DNA from: Bdellovibrionales bacterium
GTDB taxonomy: Bacteria; Bdellovibrionota; Bacteriovoracia; Bacteriovoracales; Bacteriovoracaceae
Assembly (NCBI GenBank): GCA_018646675.1
Contig: JABGUH010000012.1
Span: 62,001 to 126,000 of the forward strand
DNA length: 64,000 bases
Reading direction: 5' to 3'
Under the pieces are notes generated by a model. It saw only the letters and a program-made list of their open reading frames with translations, ran no database searches and was not told the origin of the DNA. This document shows, in pieces, positions 36,946 to 46,554 of the stretch. Every line of letters starts with the position of its first letter. Position 1 is the first letter of the stretch. The position numbers and the translations under genes are program-made.

Positions 36946-36998
36946 TCAAAAGAGTAAAACAACATTATTAGATATAATTACGAATTAAGGTCAAAAAG

Positions 36999-38579
36999 AT
37001 GGGAAAAGATCTAGTCATAACACAGACATTAAATGAGTGTCGGGCCGCCTTGATTGAGAACGGTGAAATTTTAGACTACTTGATGGAGCGTGGTGGAGAG
37101 CGGGATCAGGATACCCCTAAAGTGGGGAATGTCTATCTTGGTCGAGTATCCAAAGTCTTGCCAGGAATGCAGTCCTCTTTTGTAGATATCGGTCACAAAC
37201 GAGCCGCTTTTCTCTATGTGGATGATGCCTACCTTCCCTCGGTGGAAGAGCAGCAGGAGATGGCCAAACGGACTAAACAGGAGCGGGAGAAAGAGACCCA
37301 CGGTAGTGGTAAGATGATTCCGGATGAGATGAGCACTCTGTCTGAAAGTGTTGATATGAAGTTCCGTCCTGAGATGCCGATCGAGAATTTTTTGAAGGAG
37401 GGAGACCAAGTGGTGGTCCAAGTGGCCAAGGAGCCAATCTCCACTAAAGGGCCACGAGTCACCAGACATATCTCTTTGGCCGGACGGCATGTGGTATTTA
37501 TGCCTTTTATTGATCATACCGGGGTCTCTAGAAGAATTGAGAATGAGACCGAGCGGGCCCGCTTAAAAGATATTTTAGAGTCGATACGTCCTGAGGGAAA
37601 GGGGGTTATTGCCAGAACCGTTGCCGAAGGACGCTCTTATAAGACCTTAAAGGGTGACTTTAATATGCTGGTTAAAATTTGGAAGGAGATGGAGCGGAAG
37701 GTGACTAAAGCTAGTAAGGCACCAGCACTGTTACATCTAGACCTGAATTTTATTCAACGGGTTTTAAGAGATATTACTGATCAGGATGTGGATCGCATCT
37801 TGGTTGATTCTCGGGATAATTTAAAAGAGGCAGAGAAGTTTATCTCTAAGTATCTGCCAGCGATGAAGGGTAAATGTACGCTCTATGATGGGGATGCTCC
37901 CGCTTTTGAGCACTTTGGAATTGATCTAGAGATTGAGCGTGGTTTGCGCAATAAAGTATATCTGCGTTCAGGTGGCTCCTTAAACGTTGATCAGACAGAA
38001 GCGTTAGTCTCGATCGATGTTAACACCGGCAAATTTGTTGGCCGTAAAAATTTACAGGACACAATTTTGCAGACAAATTTAGAGGCGGTGAAGGAGATCT
38101 GCTACCAGTTACGCCTACGTAACTGTGGTGGTATAATTATTATCGATTTTATTGATATGGAGAGAGAGGAGCACCGGGAGACAGTCTATCAATCCTTATT
38201 GGAAGCGCTGAAGAAAGATCGCTCTAAAACTAATGTGCTGTCCATCTCGGCACTAGGGCTAGTCGAGATGACACGGAAGCGAACTCGTGACACATTGATT
38301 AGGACCATGACCGGGGAGTGCCCCTACTGTGAAGGGAGTGGTAGGGTAAAATCCACTCTGACGGTCTGTTATGAGGTGGTACGTGAGTTAACCAAACTCT
38401 TACAGCGAGAGGAGGGGTTAAAGAGGGTCTCGATCTATGCTCATCCGGAGGTGACCGCCAAACTATGTGGTGAGGAACTCGACCTGATTGAAACATTAGA
38501 TAAGAGTTTTCGACCGACTCTGGTTATTCGCTCAGAGAATAGTTATCACATCGAGCAGTACGAGATATTTCCTCAATAG
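36999..38579 (+). CDS. rng: Ribonuclease G
   Basis: Endoribonuclease of the RNase E/G family acting on 16S rRNA 5' ends and mRNA. 526 residues. An S1 domain near the N-terminus (VGNVYLGRVSKVLPGMQ, SSFVDIG) carries an insertion of about 45 charged residues (about 83-127). The catalytic Asp residues are in SIDVNTGKF and IIIDFIDM, and the zinc-link CPYC is in GECPYCEGSG. No long C-terminal scaffold follows, so RNase G fits better than RNase E. AAGG lies 8 bases before the ATG. Confidence 0.93.
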   Translation: MGKDLVITQTLNECRAALIENGEILDYLMERGGERDQDTPKVGNVYLGRVSKVLPGMQSSFVDIGHKRAAFLYVDDAYLPSVEEQQEMAKRTKQEREKETHGSGKMIPDEMSTLSESVDMKFRPEMPIENFLKEGDQVVVQVAKEPISTKGPRVTRHISLAGRHVVFMPFIDHTGVSRRIENETERARLKDILESIRPEGKGVIARTVAEGRSYKTLKGDFNMLVKIWKEMERKVTKASKAPALLHLDLNFIQRVLRDITDQDVDRILVDSRDNLKEAEKFISKYLPAMKGKCTLYDGDAPAFEHFGIDLEIERGLRNKVYLRSGGSLNVDQTEALVSIDVNTGKFVGRKNLQDTILQTNLEAVKEICYQLRLRNCGGIIIIDFIDMEREEHRETVYQSLLEALKKDRSKTNVLSISALGLVEMTRKRTRDTLIRTMTGECPYCEGSGRVKSTLTVCYEVVRELTKLLQREEGLKRVSIYAHPEVTAKLCGEELDLIETLDKSFRPTLVIRSENSYHIEQYEIFPQ

Positions 38580-38597
38580 TGTAGAGTAATTTAACTC

Positions 38598-40268
38598 TTA
38601 CTTAACTCCTCCAAACCATACATCAATCACTCTTCCTTGCACTTGCTTTTTGCCTTTTTTATATTGAAAAGTGCTGGATTGGCGTAGCTCGGCACGGTTG
38701 GCAACCTTGGTAAAGCTGGATGGGGCATTGTTATATCCTAGATTAATCGAGGTAACCCCCTTCTCCTTTAGTTTTAATATCTCTTTTTTACTGGAGATGC
38801 CATCACTATTTTTGTCGGCCCACAGAACCAAGGAATTGAAAATAGGATCTAGCTTATTAATCACCCCATCCCTATTTTTATCATGGGTACGAAGTGACTC
38901 AAAGCCGTTACTTACTCCATCGCCATCCTTAAATAGCTGAGAGGCTTCACGAATCTCTCCATTACCATATCGATCAATCGCCAAAAAATATCCCGGGGCA
39001 CTCTTCTCTGGCCAGTAGATAAGTGAAAGATCGGGGTAGAGTGGAAAGTGGCTAATGCCAGTAAAGCTAGGCCGCTTTTTACTAAAAAATAGCATTAACG
39101 GTGAGTAGAAGCTACCGCAATAAGAGTTTATTCCCAAGAACGTTGGTTGGATTGTTAAACAGTTCTCGTTACTGTTCCAGTTGATGGTTTTAAAGTGTGA
39201 TTCACTAATTAGATTTTGTGCTTTGGAATGTGATGGATCACTTCCATCACTATCCAGTTGGTCAAAGTGTAGCTGGACTGTCGCCTGGCCGCTACCAGGA
39301 GTTGTTACATATCTATTGCTACGCCCTTCCCGTAGACGATCTCGTCTGGGGTAGTTTGCATTATTCCACTCTACACTCACCAGATTGCGGTTAGCATAAA
39401 CCCCATTTGGTTCTCCAATATCTCCTGAAACCGCGACTCTACTGCTCCATCCCATAATCTCCTTTTTTAGGCCACAAGTTACACGTCGGTTGTACTTGAC
39501 CCCATGGTTATGGCTGGTGTTGTATGCAGATGCACTGGTAAGATCTAACTTCCGAAGGTATTGGCAACTCATCTCGCTATTGAGATCACCTTCGCTGGCC
39601 GGGTCATTGCTCTCCTCTGGGCCACTAGCAGTACGAGTACAGTTAAGGTGTCTTTGTACACGTCTTTGACGTGAGTTTCTAAATACTGTTTTCTTAACCC
39701 CATTCTCATCTGCTGCCTGTTGACTATTTAGATAGTTGCTATTGCAATAAGCATGATTCCAAACCTCCGCTCCATTTGCCTTCTTGGCAATTACCTTACA
39801 ATCCACCTCATAGGAGTCTTGGCACAAGTAGTGGACATAGATAACTTCTCCATCTGGTTTGACGATTGGGCAATCTACATGGGAATTAGTGTGTGCGTTA
39901 TCCCAAGTACAGATAATGCCATAGTTATCTGGCCAAGTAGTCTCAACTGGAAAGGTTATTTGAGATGTATTGACAACATCCCCATTGCCCAAGGTAATCT
40001 CCATTCGAATCGGTCCACCGTTTGGATTTATCTGCTTCCCTCCTCCTCTTAGGTTTTTACCTCGGCATTGTGGTTGAATTTCAATACGTAGAAAATCACT
40101 GCTATTACTGTTGCAGGATGGAGACTCAGAGATGGTACCGATGGGAATACTCTCAGCGGTGTCAGTGGTTGGAGTGGCATTACCCGCTAATAGATTATTG
40201 GAAGCTAGGGAGGCCGCAAGAACCAACAGCAATACCAATAGAATTGTCTTGTTGGCTTGATTTTTCAT
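38598..40268 (-). CDS. Secreted protein with EF-hand-like calcium motifs, next to pilin genes
   Basis: 556 residues from the ATG at 40268 (GGGAG upstream; an in-frame ATG six codons earlier is less likely). Signal peptide about 6-30. The middle is Cys-containing and unrecognised. The C-terminal third holds Asp-rich loops of the DxNxDG kind: DGDGVSNG, DKNRDGVINKLD and DKNSDGISSKKE, as in dockerin or EF-hand calcium sites. It is the last gene of the minus-strand pilin block, 103 bases after the PilW-like gene. Calcium-binding surface proteins such as PilY1 work with minor pilins, but no homology to PilY1 is claimed here. Confidence 0.7.
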   Translation of the reverse strand: MKNQANKTILLVLLLVLAASLASNNLLAGNATPTTDTAESIPIGTISESPSCNSNSSDFLRIEIQPQCRGKNLRGGGKQINPNGGPIRMEITLGNGDVVNTSQITFPVETTWPDNYGIICTWDNAHTNSHVDCPIVKPDGEVIYVHYLCQDSYEVDCKVIAKKANGAEVWNHAYCNSNYLNSQQAADENGVKKTVFRNSRQRRVQRHLNCTRTASGPEESNDPASEGDLNSEMSCQYLRKLDLTSASAYNTSHNHGVKYNRRVTCGLKKEIMGWSSRVAVSGDIGEPNGVYANRNLVSVEWNNANYPRRDRLREGRSNRYVTTPGSGQATVQLHFDQLDSDGSDPSHSKAQNLISESHFKTINWNSNENCLTIQPTFLGINSYCGSFYSPLMLFFSKKRPSFTGISHFPLYPDLSLIYWPEKSAPGYFLAIDRYGNGEIREASQLFKDGDGVSNGFESLRTHDKNRDGVINKLDPIFNSLVLWADKNSDGISSKKEILKLKEKGVTSINLGYNNAPSSFTKVANRAELRQSSTFQYKKGKKQVQGRVIDVWFGGVK

Positions 40269-40371
40269 TGTTAACTCCCAGATCAACTGTGCGAAATAAT
40301 AGATTTTACTACTCTTAATTTTAAATTACTTTGCCATTATCTCAAAATTTTTTATGGTATTAGTTGGGATA

Positions 40372-41370
40372 TTACTTAAAGTAGTTCAGGGTGTAGCCAA
40401 TACTAGGGGAGGAGATTGACTCTCGATAGAACTTTAAATCTTTAATATCACTAGCAATTAAACGTTCTCTCCACTCCTTTTTACCACTACTGGGGGGGAG
40501 CAGTTCAGCTCGCATCAGCTTTCCAGTCAACTGCCTCTTTTTTATGGCAGCTTTTAGTCGATAACGGATCACTTTAACCGCTACTACCTTGATATAACTA
40601 GCAAGGCTTGGCTCATAGGGCATATTTTGAAAGAGATCTTGAGCAGTTACTATTTTTGCCCCACTCCTTATATCGACTCCTTGATAATAGCGGTTATCAG
40701 CAACTAACTGAGCGGTGGGAAGTTGATCATCTTCTGGTACCCAGCCCATAATTGCAATTTGTCGAGGCAGTCTTCCTGTTCGATAAACATACTCTGGGTT
40801 GTATACCACCAGTAGGTTTCCATAGCGCCAAGGAGTATCTTCCATTAGAGATAGTTGGACTGCTTCACTCTCTCCCCCTTGTCCATAGTTAAGTCCTTGG
40901 TAGTTATCTCCCTGGTAGGCATGTTCAGGTCGAAGTATCTTGGGCAGTCCTCCTTTGTTGCTGCTATTTACTATAATCAGGTATAAGGGGGAGGAGAAAT
41001 CCCCCTCTTTGCTTGGCATTGAAAGAGTAAGGTTACGACTGCATGTTCCATCTGTTTGAAGGCAGAGACCGTCAACTTTATGATCAAAAAATGATAGCTG
41101 CTGATCATCTAATTGAGTAGCATTGCCCAGTGAATACTGAGCTCCCAATAGGTCTTGTTGCAAAATTCTTCCCACCATAATCTCTTGTGAAGTTTGAAGA
41201 ATACTCTCCTCCGCCTTTTTTGTTGAACGTTGAATTATCTCTGAAAGTTGAATTATACCAATAGTTAGTACGGCAGAAATTCCCATCGCAATTACTAGCT
41301 CGACCAAGGTAAATCCTTGAGAGTCCCAAGGGAGTGGCGCTTTGTGGTTTATGGCATCTGCTCCTTTCAT
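40372..41370 (-). CDS. Minor type IV pilin, PilW-like
   Basis: 332 residues. A type IV prepilin leader ends at G19 before FTLVELVIAMG, with Glu at mature position 5, so it is a substrate of a prepilin peptidase. The hydrophobic helix (about 20-45) is followed by a large C-terminal domain. The length and domain layout match PilW-type minor pilins, which initiate pilus assembly. It starts 3 bases after the stop of the next pilin gene upstream in the operon. Confidence 0.85.
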   Translation of the reverse strand: MKGADAINHKAPLPWDSQGFTLVELVIAMGISAVLTIGIIQLSEIIQRSTKKAEESILQTSQEIMVGRILQQDLLGAQYSLGNATQLDDQQLSFFDHKVDGLCLQTDGTCSRNLTLSMPSKEGDFSSPLYLIIVNSSNKGGLPKILRPEHAYQGDNYQGLNYGQGGESEAVQLSLMEDTPWRYGNLLVVYNPEYVYRTGRLPRQIAIMGWVPEDDQLPTAQLVADNRYYQGVDIRSGAKIVTAQDLFQNMPYEPSLASYIKVVAVKVIRYRLKAAIKKRQLTGKLMRAELLPPSSGKKEWRERLIASDIKDLKFYRESISSPSIGYTLNYFK

Positions 41371-41373
41371 TGA

Positions 41374-41844
41374 CTACATTCCCCTGATAATAAATGGAAA
41401 GTCTTGGTAGAGGCCTTTGATCATCTTGGGATGGCTGACTCGAACGATTAGACGGTAGATTCCACGGTAGCCGGTTAGTGGTGTCAGAATATATCCCAAA
41501 CGGCCAGAGCAGCCGGAACGGCCAACTTGGTGACACTCATCGATGGAAGAGTAGAGGGCATACTCATCCCAAGCCATTGGTAGCATCTTTTCCAACTTTT
41601 CTTTGGTTATATTGTTAAAAAAATCATTAGGGTTAAAGGTGATCTGGTAGAGGTGGGGGCCACTACGGATGCTATCTACAATTTGGAGTACCGTTCTCTC
41701 CAGTGCCATTGCGTTGCGCGTTTTGCTTGTATGGTATTCGATAAAGTCTGCGCCTCCTAATAGCCCATATAAAGTGACACCAACTACTCCAATTGTGATC
41801 ATAATTTCTAGGAGAGTAAAGCCAGCGGAGCGAAGATCTCTCAT
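41374..41844 (-). CDS. Minor type IV pilin or pseudopilin
   Basis: 156 residues. Short leader ending at G8 before FTLLEIMITIG, with Glu at mature position 5. One hydrophobic helix, then a small globular domain with a Cys pair near 107-113 and a proline-rich hinge. It overlaps the start of the operon's giant prepilin-like gene stop by 4 bases. Pilin (PilV/FimU) and pseudopilin (GspI/GspJ) assignments cannot be separated without structure prediction. Confidence 0.82.
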   Translation of the reverse strand: MRDLRSAGFTLLEIMITIGVVGVTLYGLLGGADFIEYHTSKTRNAMALERTVLQIVDSIRSGPHLYQITFNPNDFFNNITKEKLEKMLPMAWDEYALYSSIDECHQVGRSGCSGRLGYILTPLTGYRGIYRLIVRVSHPKMIKGLYQDFPFIIRGM

Positions 41845-44800
41845 AGTCTGGCCTCCTTTATTCCTAGAATAGCGCTACGAAATCGCCTGAAGCGTTCCTG
41901 CACTTTTGATTGGGTATCAGTCGGATTGATAGATTCTGGAGCAATTCCTATCTCAGGATCAATGGTTGTCCAGTTGAAGTTGTTAATGTTTGTAAACTGA
42001 AGAGGGCTACACGCTAACTGTCTTTGGCGCTCTCCATCACTGATAGTCGTAGACCATGGAACTTTGCTACGATTGTTGCATCCACTACCATTGATACCTA
42101 AGGAGGGATGTTGCTTTAGCAACTCAATCGCCTGAGAGTCCCATAGGGAGTAGAAGTAGACCCCTTGGTCAGTGGCGGTAGGGTCGATGCTGATATTATT
42201 CACCACCATCGTTCCGATAAAGTAAATAGGGGTATCTCTGGGTTCAACAATTAAGTTGACACAGACATAGTCGCCGAAGACAAGGTCGGTGGTAGATTTG
42301 ACCACACAGTTATTCATAATTGAACGGGTGATCATCTTCCCTTTGACACACTCCAATTGATCGTCTGCAACTTGGCTTTGATTGGTGATGGTATAATCAC
42401 AGAAGTAGAAAAAATCACTAGGGTCATTATTCATATCTCCATCACCATCCCGATCATCTAGATGAGGAGGGTTCCAGTTAAGATTGGAAACATCAATGTT
42501 GGGGGAGAGGGCGGAGAACATCCAGGAGAATGGACTATGTTTGGTAAAGGAGATATCCCAATCTATCACTTTGTCGCCGGCTGCGGAAAGGGCACCACAC
42601 TCTTGATCCCATTGGTCTCTTACTGCTAGTGAGGGAATATTTGTCTTAGATTCATTGCGAAGAGGGTTATCAGGGTCGTAGCGTTGATTAATAAAAGTGC
42701 TATCTCCCTCATATGCTGCTGCATTGGAGGAGATCGTTGCCCACGGCTTCACTTGGCCCAAGAGCCCTGAAATGGATATTTCCGTTCCGTCAACTCTGCC
42801 TACGAGTTGAATTGTTTCAGCTGAATGGTCTATTTTTAAACGTAAGGTATTCGATTTTCCGACTACTCTTTCTAAGTTGGGCCCAGGTAGATGTCCATCT
42901 GCAGAATTGGAGGAGCGAACCTGTCCAATCGAGATGGGCATATCTGCTACCAGCAGTTGTAGATCAATAGAGTCAAGGTGAGATAGTATTGATTCGCTTT
43001 TAGTTAGATTAGACTTATTCTCAATGGTAATCTTTAAACTAGACTGGTTGGTCCAAGTAAGAGCTCCCTCTATTTGAAGCGTTGGGGGATCACTGATTAT
43101 CTGACTGGCTTGATCTTTTAGACGGTTTAGATTTGTGGTGATCTCCTCTCCTAGCTCTGTAAGCTCTGAAAAGAGAGTATGGCAATCGGGTAGGGCGGCA
43201 GTATTACAGTCAATGGTGGCGGATACAGGGCCGATCCAGCCGCAAGCAGGGTGTTGGCGATTTAGCTTGCCTGGACTACAGAGAACCTCTATCCCGACAG
43301 TCTCTTTAAGTGTTTCTCCTGCACCATAGTTGAGATATTCTTGCGTATTATTTCCCAGACCACCCTCTAAGATTGTCTCCATGTTGACATACTCTTGGAT
43401 GAAACTCACTCCAGGGTAGGTAAAACTGGATAGGTTAAGGAGTACAGGAGTGTTGGTATTAACGGGTATTTTGCCAAGAAGTTCTGTTTGAACCCGGTCA
43501 ACATCAACTAGTATCAATTTATGGCCGCTTCCCAGTCTTCCAATGGAGATATTCCAAGTATCATTACTGTCATTAATTACTGAGGTAAGTCTGGCATCGT
43601 GATAGCGGTAGCCAATTAGTGCTGCCAGAAATGGAGTATCTTCATCTTTAGGAGTGATGATCTCACTTCGAATTGCCATCTGTTCTAGGTCAAGATTGGT
43701 TGGCGCAGTAATATTGGTAGGAACACTAATGTTATTTATTAGCTCAGTTTTAAACCCTAATTTGGAGAACTCGTTAAAGAGGGAGTTCTGTCCATAGGGG
43801 CCACAGCAGAGTCCAAGCTCCAGCTCCCACACTGCTTGATAGGTGGAGTCATTGATACTAATTGGTTTGATATAAAGCTGGGAGTTGGCAGTGTACTTAG
43901 GCTCTTCCACTAAAAGTTTTCTTTGGGTACAGAGCCCTAAAAGATCAGGGCTAGGTGGAGTATAGTCTGTATCAAAAAGATAACTTAATCCCTCATCTAT
44001 CTCACTATCCAGCTTGATTCCCCCCAGTAGTCCACCAAACAAGTAGTCTCCACTGGCCCCTCGATATTCAGTATGGAGCTGGTCATTTGCGCCACCAAAT
44101 GAGCGTGGGGCGTAGGTCGCACCATTCTGGGTGATGACACCACCTCCTAGGATAACTCGCCCATGAAAGGTGAGATTATGAAACTCTTCTGCAGGAACTT
44201 CTAAATTACCTTCAATATAGATAGGTCCCTGAAAATGGATGCCTTGAGATAGGTTATTGGCCTTAGGCGTAAGCATGGATCCAATTTTGAAATTTCCCCC
44301 TTTAATCAGGGCAAATTGGTTAAGTAGACGTGGGTAGAAACCGACAGTCGCTTTAATTGTTCGTTCTGAAAAATTTCTACAGCTCGGACCGAGGGATAGT
44401 TTCTTGGGATTCTGAGTGATATCAATATTTAAAATGGTCTCTTGACCAGTTGTCATTCGTGATTTGCTAATATTGATTGTGAGTGAGGTCAGGCAGCGGG
44501 CAATTAGAGCGTCTGAGGTCATCAATCGCATAGGGTGGCCTGCAGGTAGGCGATTAATGTCGGTAAAGTCAACTGTTACCCCTGGATCAGCATCAGGATT
44601 TTTACGTAGAGTGGTTAACTCAATCGGACAATCTACACAGTACCCTTTTCCGCCATTGGCCAAGGGCTGGGACATCTCTTGAATGGCGTTAGACGAGAAT
44701 AGAAAACGCTCGAGGTTTCCCCAGTGAACCAGTTCAATGGTTGGGTCACAGGCCCCCTCTTCGCAAGCACCGCCGCAGGTGAGATCTTTCCCCCAGTCAT

Positions 44801-45035
44801 CTCCCATACACCAACGCTCTTGAATGGCGTAAATGGTGTAGTCGAGGACACCTCTTAGTAGTTGACGGCTGTTGATCCGAGCATGGAACTGCTGCTTCTG
44901 TTTACGAAGCATCGGTAACAGATCTTGGACATTCATCACATAACCGACGGATGCCATAGAGATCAAACCGATCAAAGCCAGCAAGCCAAATCCTCGCTGT
45001 CCAGCTATAAGTAATCGCAGACGTCGTACGCGCAT
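41841..45035 (-). CDS. Giant prepilin-like protein (PilX/GspK-like N-terminus, 1064 residues)
   Basis: The basic leader ends at G15 before FGLLALIGLIS, a prepilin-type cleavage site and helix. Mature residue 5 is Ala (A20) instead of Glu, as in GspK/PilX-type tip pilins, which also lack it. The remaining roughly 1000 residues are exported, contain many Cys pairs (for example CGGACEEGACD near 95 and CVDC near 134), and carry an Asp-rich DRDGDGDMNND loop near 870 that may bind calcium. This is about three times the usual size of GspK or PilX. It is first of three pilin-type genes in a row. A pilus-tip or adhesin role is inferred. Confidence 0.75.
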   Translation of the reverse strand: MRVRRLRLLIAGQRGFGLLALIGLISMASVGYVMNVQDLLPMLRKQKQQFHARINSRQLLRGVLDYTIYAIQERWCMGDDWGKDLTCGGACEEGACDPTIELVHWGNLERFLFSSNAIQEMSQPLANGGKGYCVDCPIELTTLRKNPDADPGVTVDFTDINRLPAGHPMRLMTSDALIARCLTSLTINISKSRMTTGQETILNIDITQNPKKLSLGPSCRNFSERTIKATVGFYPRLLNQFALIKGGNFKIGSMLTPKANNLSQGIHFQGPIYIEGNLEVPAEEFHNLTFHGRVILGGGVITQNGATYAPRSFGGANDQLHTEYRGASGDYLFGGLLGGIKLDSEIDEGLSYLFDTDYTPPSPDLLGLCTQRKLLVEEPKYTANSQLYIKPISINDSTYQAVWELELGLCCGPYGQNSLFNEFSKLGFKTELINNISVPTNITAPTNLDLEQMAIRSEIITPKDEDTPFLAALIGYRYHDARLTSVINDSNDTWNISIGRLGSGHKLILVDVDRVQTELLGKIPVNTNTPVLLNLSSFTYPGVSFIQEYVNMETILEGGLGNNTQEYLNYGAGETLKETVGIEVLCSPGKLNRQHPACGWIGPVSATIDCNTAALPDCHTLFSELTELGEEITTNLNRLKDQASQIISDPPTLQIEGALTWTNQSSLKITIENKSNLTKSESILSHLDSIDLQLLVADMPISIGQVRSSNSADGHLPGPNLERVVGKSNTLRLKIDHSAETIQLVGRVDGTEISISGLLGQVKPWATISSNAAAYEGDSTFINQRYDPDNPLRNESKTNIPSLAVRDQWDQECGALSAAGDKVIDWDISFTKHSPFSWMFSALSPNIDVSNLNWNPPHLDDRDGDGDMNNDPSDFFYFCDYTITNQSQVADDQLECVKGKMITRSIMNNCVVKSTTDLVFGDYVCVNLIVEPRDTPIYFIGTMVVNNISIDPTATDQGVYFYSLWDSQAIELLKQHPSLGINGSGCNNRSKVPWSTTISDGERQRQLACSPLQFTNINNFNWTTIDPEIGIAPESINPTDTQSKVQERFRRFRSAILGIKEARL

Positions 45036-45073
45036 GATACTCTCTTGTATAAATCGCGTCGTGATATAAAAAA

Positions 45074-45457
45074 TTACTTCTCTTGTTGTTCTCTTCCTAA
45101 GATATAGCTAGCACCGGCAATCGCTCCTAAGCAACCACCAATTACCGGAGTGGAGAGGGCCAAACCAGTCGCCATTATTGGCAGAAGTGCCGCACCGGCG
45201 ATGGTCGGAACGGTTATGGTCATTACTCTATTCCAGGAGATATCTTTTATATTTTGATCCCAAGTTGGTTTTGATTTAACACTTGGTGTCGGGTTACTTT
45301 TGCTCTCGATCGTCGCAAGAGGAGCTGTTTGAACTGCTTCACTCTTGTTCATCGGAGTAATTTGGGGAATCGCTTCATCCATCCAGACCCGTCTTTTGGT
45401 AGTGGCAGGAGTGGCTTTAGCTGTTTCACGGGCAATGTAGTCATCGATGTTTGGCAT
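45074..45457 (-). CDS. Small protein with Pro/Thr-rich N-terminus and membrane hairpin
   Basis: 127 residues: a soluble Thr/Pro/Ser-rich N-terminal 75 residues, then two hydrophobic Gly-rich segments (about 82-100 and 102-118) and a charged end. Its ATG overlaps the stop of the ParA-like gene as TAATG, so the two products are made together. It could be the membrane anchor or partner of that ATPase. No family recognised. Confidence 0.6.
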   Translation of the reverse strand: MPNIDDYIARETAKATPATTKRRVWMDEAIPQITPMNKSEAVQTAPLATIESKSNPTPSVKSKPTWDQNIKDISWNRVMTITVPTIAGAALLPIMATGLALSTPVIGGCLGAIAGASYILGREQQEK

Positions 45458-46446
45458 TAATCTATCCTCGTCTCAATCTGGGCACTTTGGTGGTCGTGCC
45501 GTTGGTTTAGGGCAATAAGTTCATGGGTAACTAGGTCAAAATCCTCTTTGGCAGTTGAGCGGCGATTAAAGATGGACCTTCCTTGCATGATGGAGTTTTT
45601 TAGCTCACTACTGGTGCGAATATAGTTATGCATCATCTGCTCGGTAAACTCTTGGTAACACTGCTGGAGCAGTTGGTGCGCAGAGCTCTCACGGCCATCA
45701 AAGCGGGAAAATAGAATTTTTACTGGAATAGTACGCTCTAAAAATTCTGAAGCAACAAACTCCAGCTCCTCCATCGTCTTTTTCAAACCCGACATACTAA
45801 ATTTGTCCGGATTGATAGGTAGTAGTACTAGGTCTGCGGCACAGGCGGCAGCGGTATTGACCGCTCCCAGACTTGGCCCTGTATCAATTAAGATCAAGTC
45901 GTATTGATCTTTAATCTGATTTAGGTATTTTGAGACTGCCTTACCGATATTTCTTCCTCCGGTAGTTAGAGTCTTATCTAGTACTGAGTTATTTAGATTT
46001 GAGGGGATGAGATGAAGTGTTGGAGAGATTGCCATCACCGTCTCTGCGACTGTTGCCTTATCCTCCACCACATCTACCCACACTGCTCGCTCTTCACTTT
46101 TTTGGTTAAAGGCGAGAGAGAGATTTGCCTGTTGATCTAGGTCGATACAGAGTACCTTTAAGCCAAACTGAGAAGCTCTAATTGCGATATTGACTACTGC
46201 GGTTGTTTTTCCCACCCCACCCTTTAGCATTTGAACGGAGACTATCTGACGTTCAGGGTAGTGGTAGTCGCATGAGGTAAGGTAGCGACGAACGTCTTTA
46301 GGGTAGAGGTAGAGTCGTCCTCCACTGATGACTGGATTGATATTTTTCTCTTTCAGCTCAAGGTGCAGGGACTTACGATCCTGTTTTAAGAACTGGGCCA
46401 GATCATGTGTACCTAGCATAAAATCATCCATGGGCAAATTCTCCAC
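45457..46446 (-). CDS. ParA/MinD-type ATPase with N-terminal DNA-binding-like segment
   Basis: 329 residues. Residues 1-62 look like a helix-turn-helix/MerR-type module ending in LYLYPKDVRRYL. The deviant Walker A is KGGVGKTT (K75, K80), the switch I-like LDQQANLSLAF follows, and Walker B is ILIDTGPS. Such proteins place plasmids, chromosomes or protein complexes. No parB-like gene or parS site is seen beside it; the neighbours are a small membrane protein and prepilins. Positioning a surface machine is therefore a better guess than DNA partition, though the DNA-binding segment keeps partition open. The GTG start has GGGAGGTGA 5-6 bases upstream. Confidence 0.8.
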   Translation of the reverse strand: MENLPMDDFMLGTHDLAQFLKQDRKSLHLELKEKNINPVISGGRLYLYPKDVRRYLTSCDYHYPERQIVSVQMLKGGVGKTTAVVNIAIRASQFGLKVLCIDLDQQANLSLAFNQKSEERAVWVDVVEDKATVAETVMAISPTLHLIPSNLNNSVLDKTLTTGGRNIGKAVSKYLNQIKDQYDLILIDTGPSLGAVNTAAACAADLVLLPINPDKFSMSGLKKTMEELEFVASEFLERTIPVKILFSRFDGRESSAHQLLQQCYQEFTEQMMHNYIRTSSELKNSIMQGRSIFNRRSTAKEDFDLVTHELIALNQRHDHQSAQIETRID

Positions 46447-46554
46447 CTATCACCTCCCTATGATAAAAATCGAGATGCGACCTAAATAGTCAAAATTCAA
46501 TATACGCATCTTGTTAATCTTAAGAGATTAGAAAAAGCTTGGGCAAGTAAAATA

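Noticed and set aside
37071..37517. 148-residue minus-strand ORF inside rng
   Set aside because: Lies fully within a clearly conserved RNase G sequence; no ribosome site or recognisable motif.
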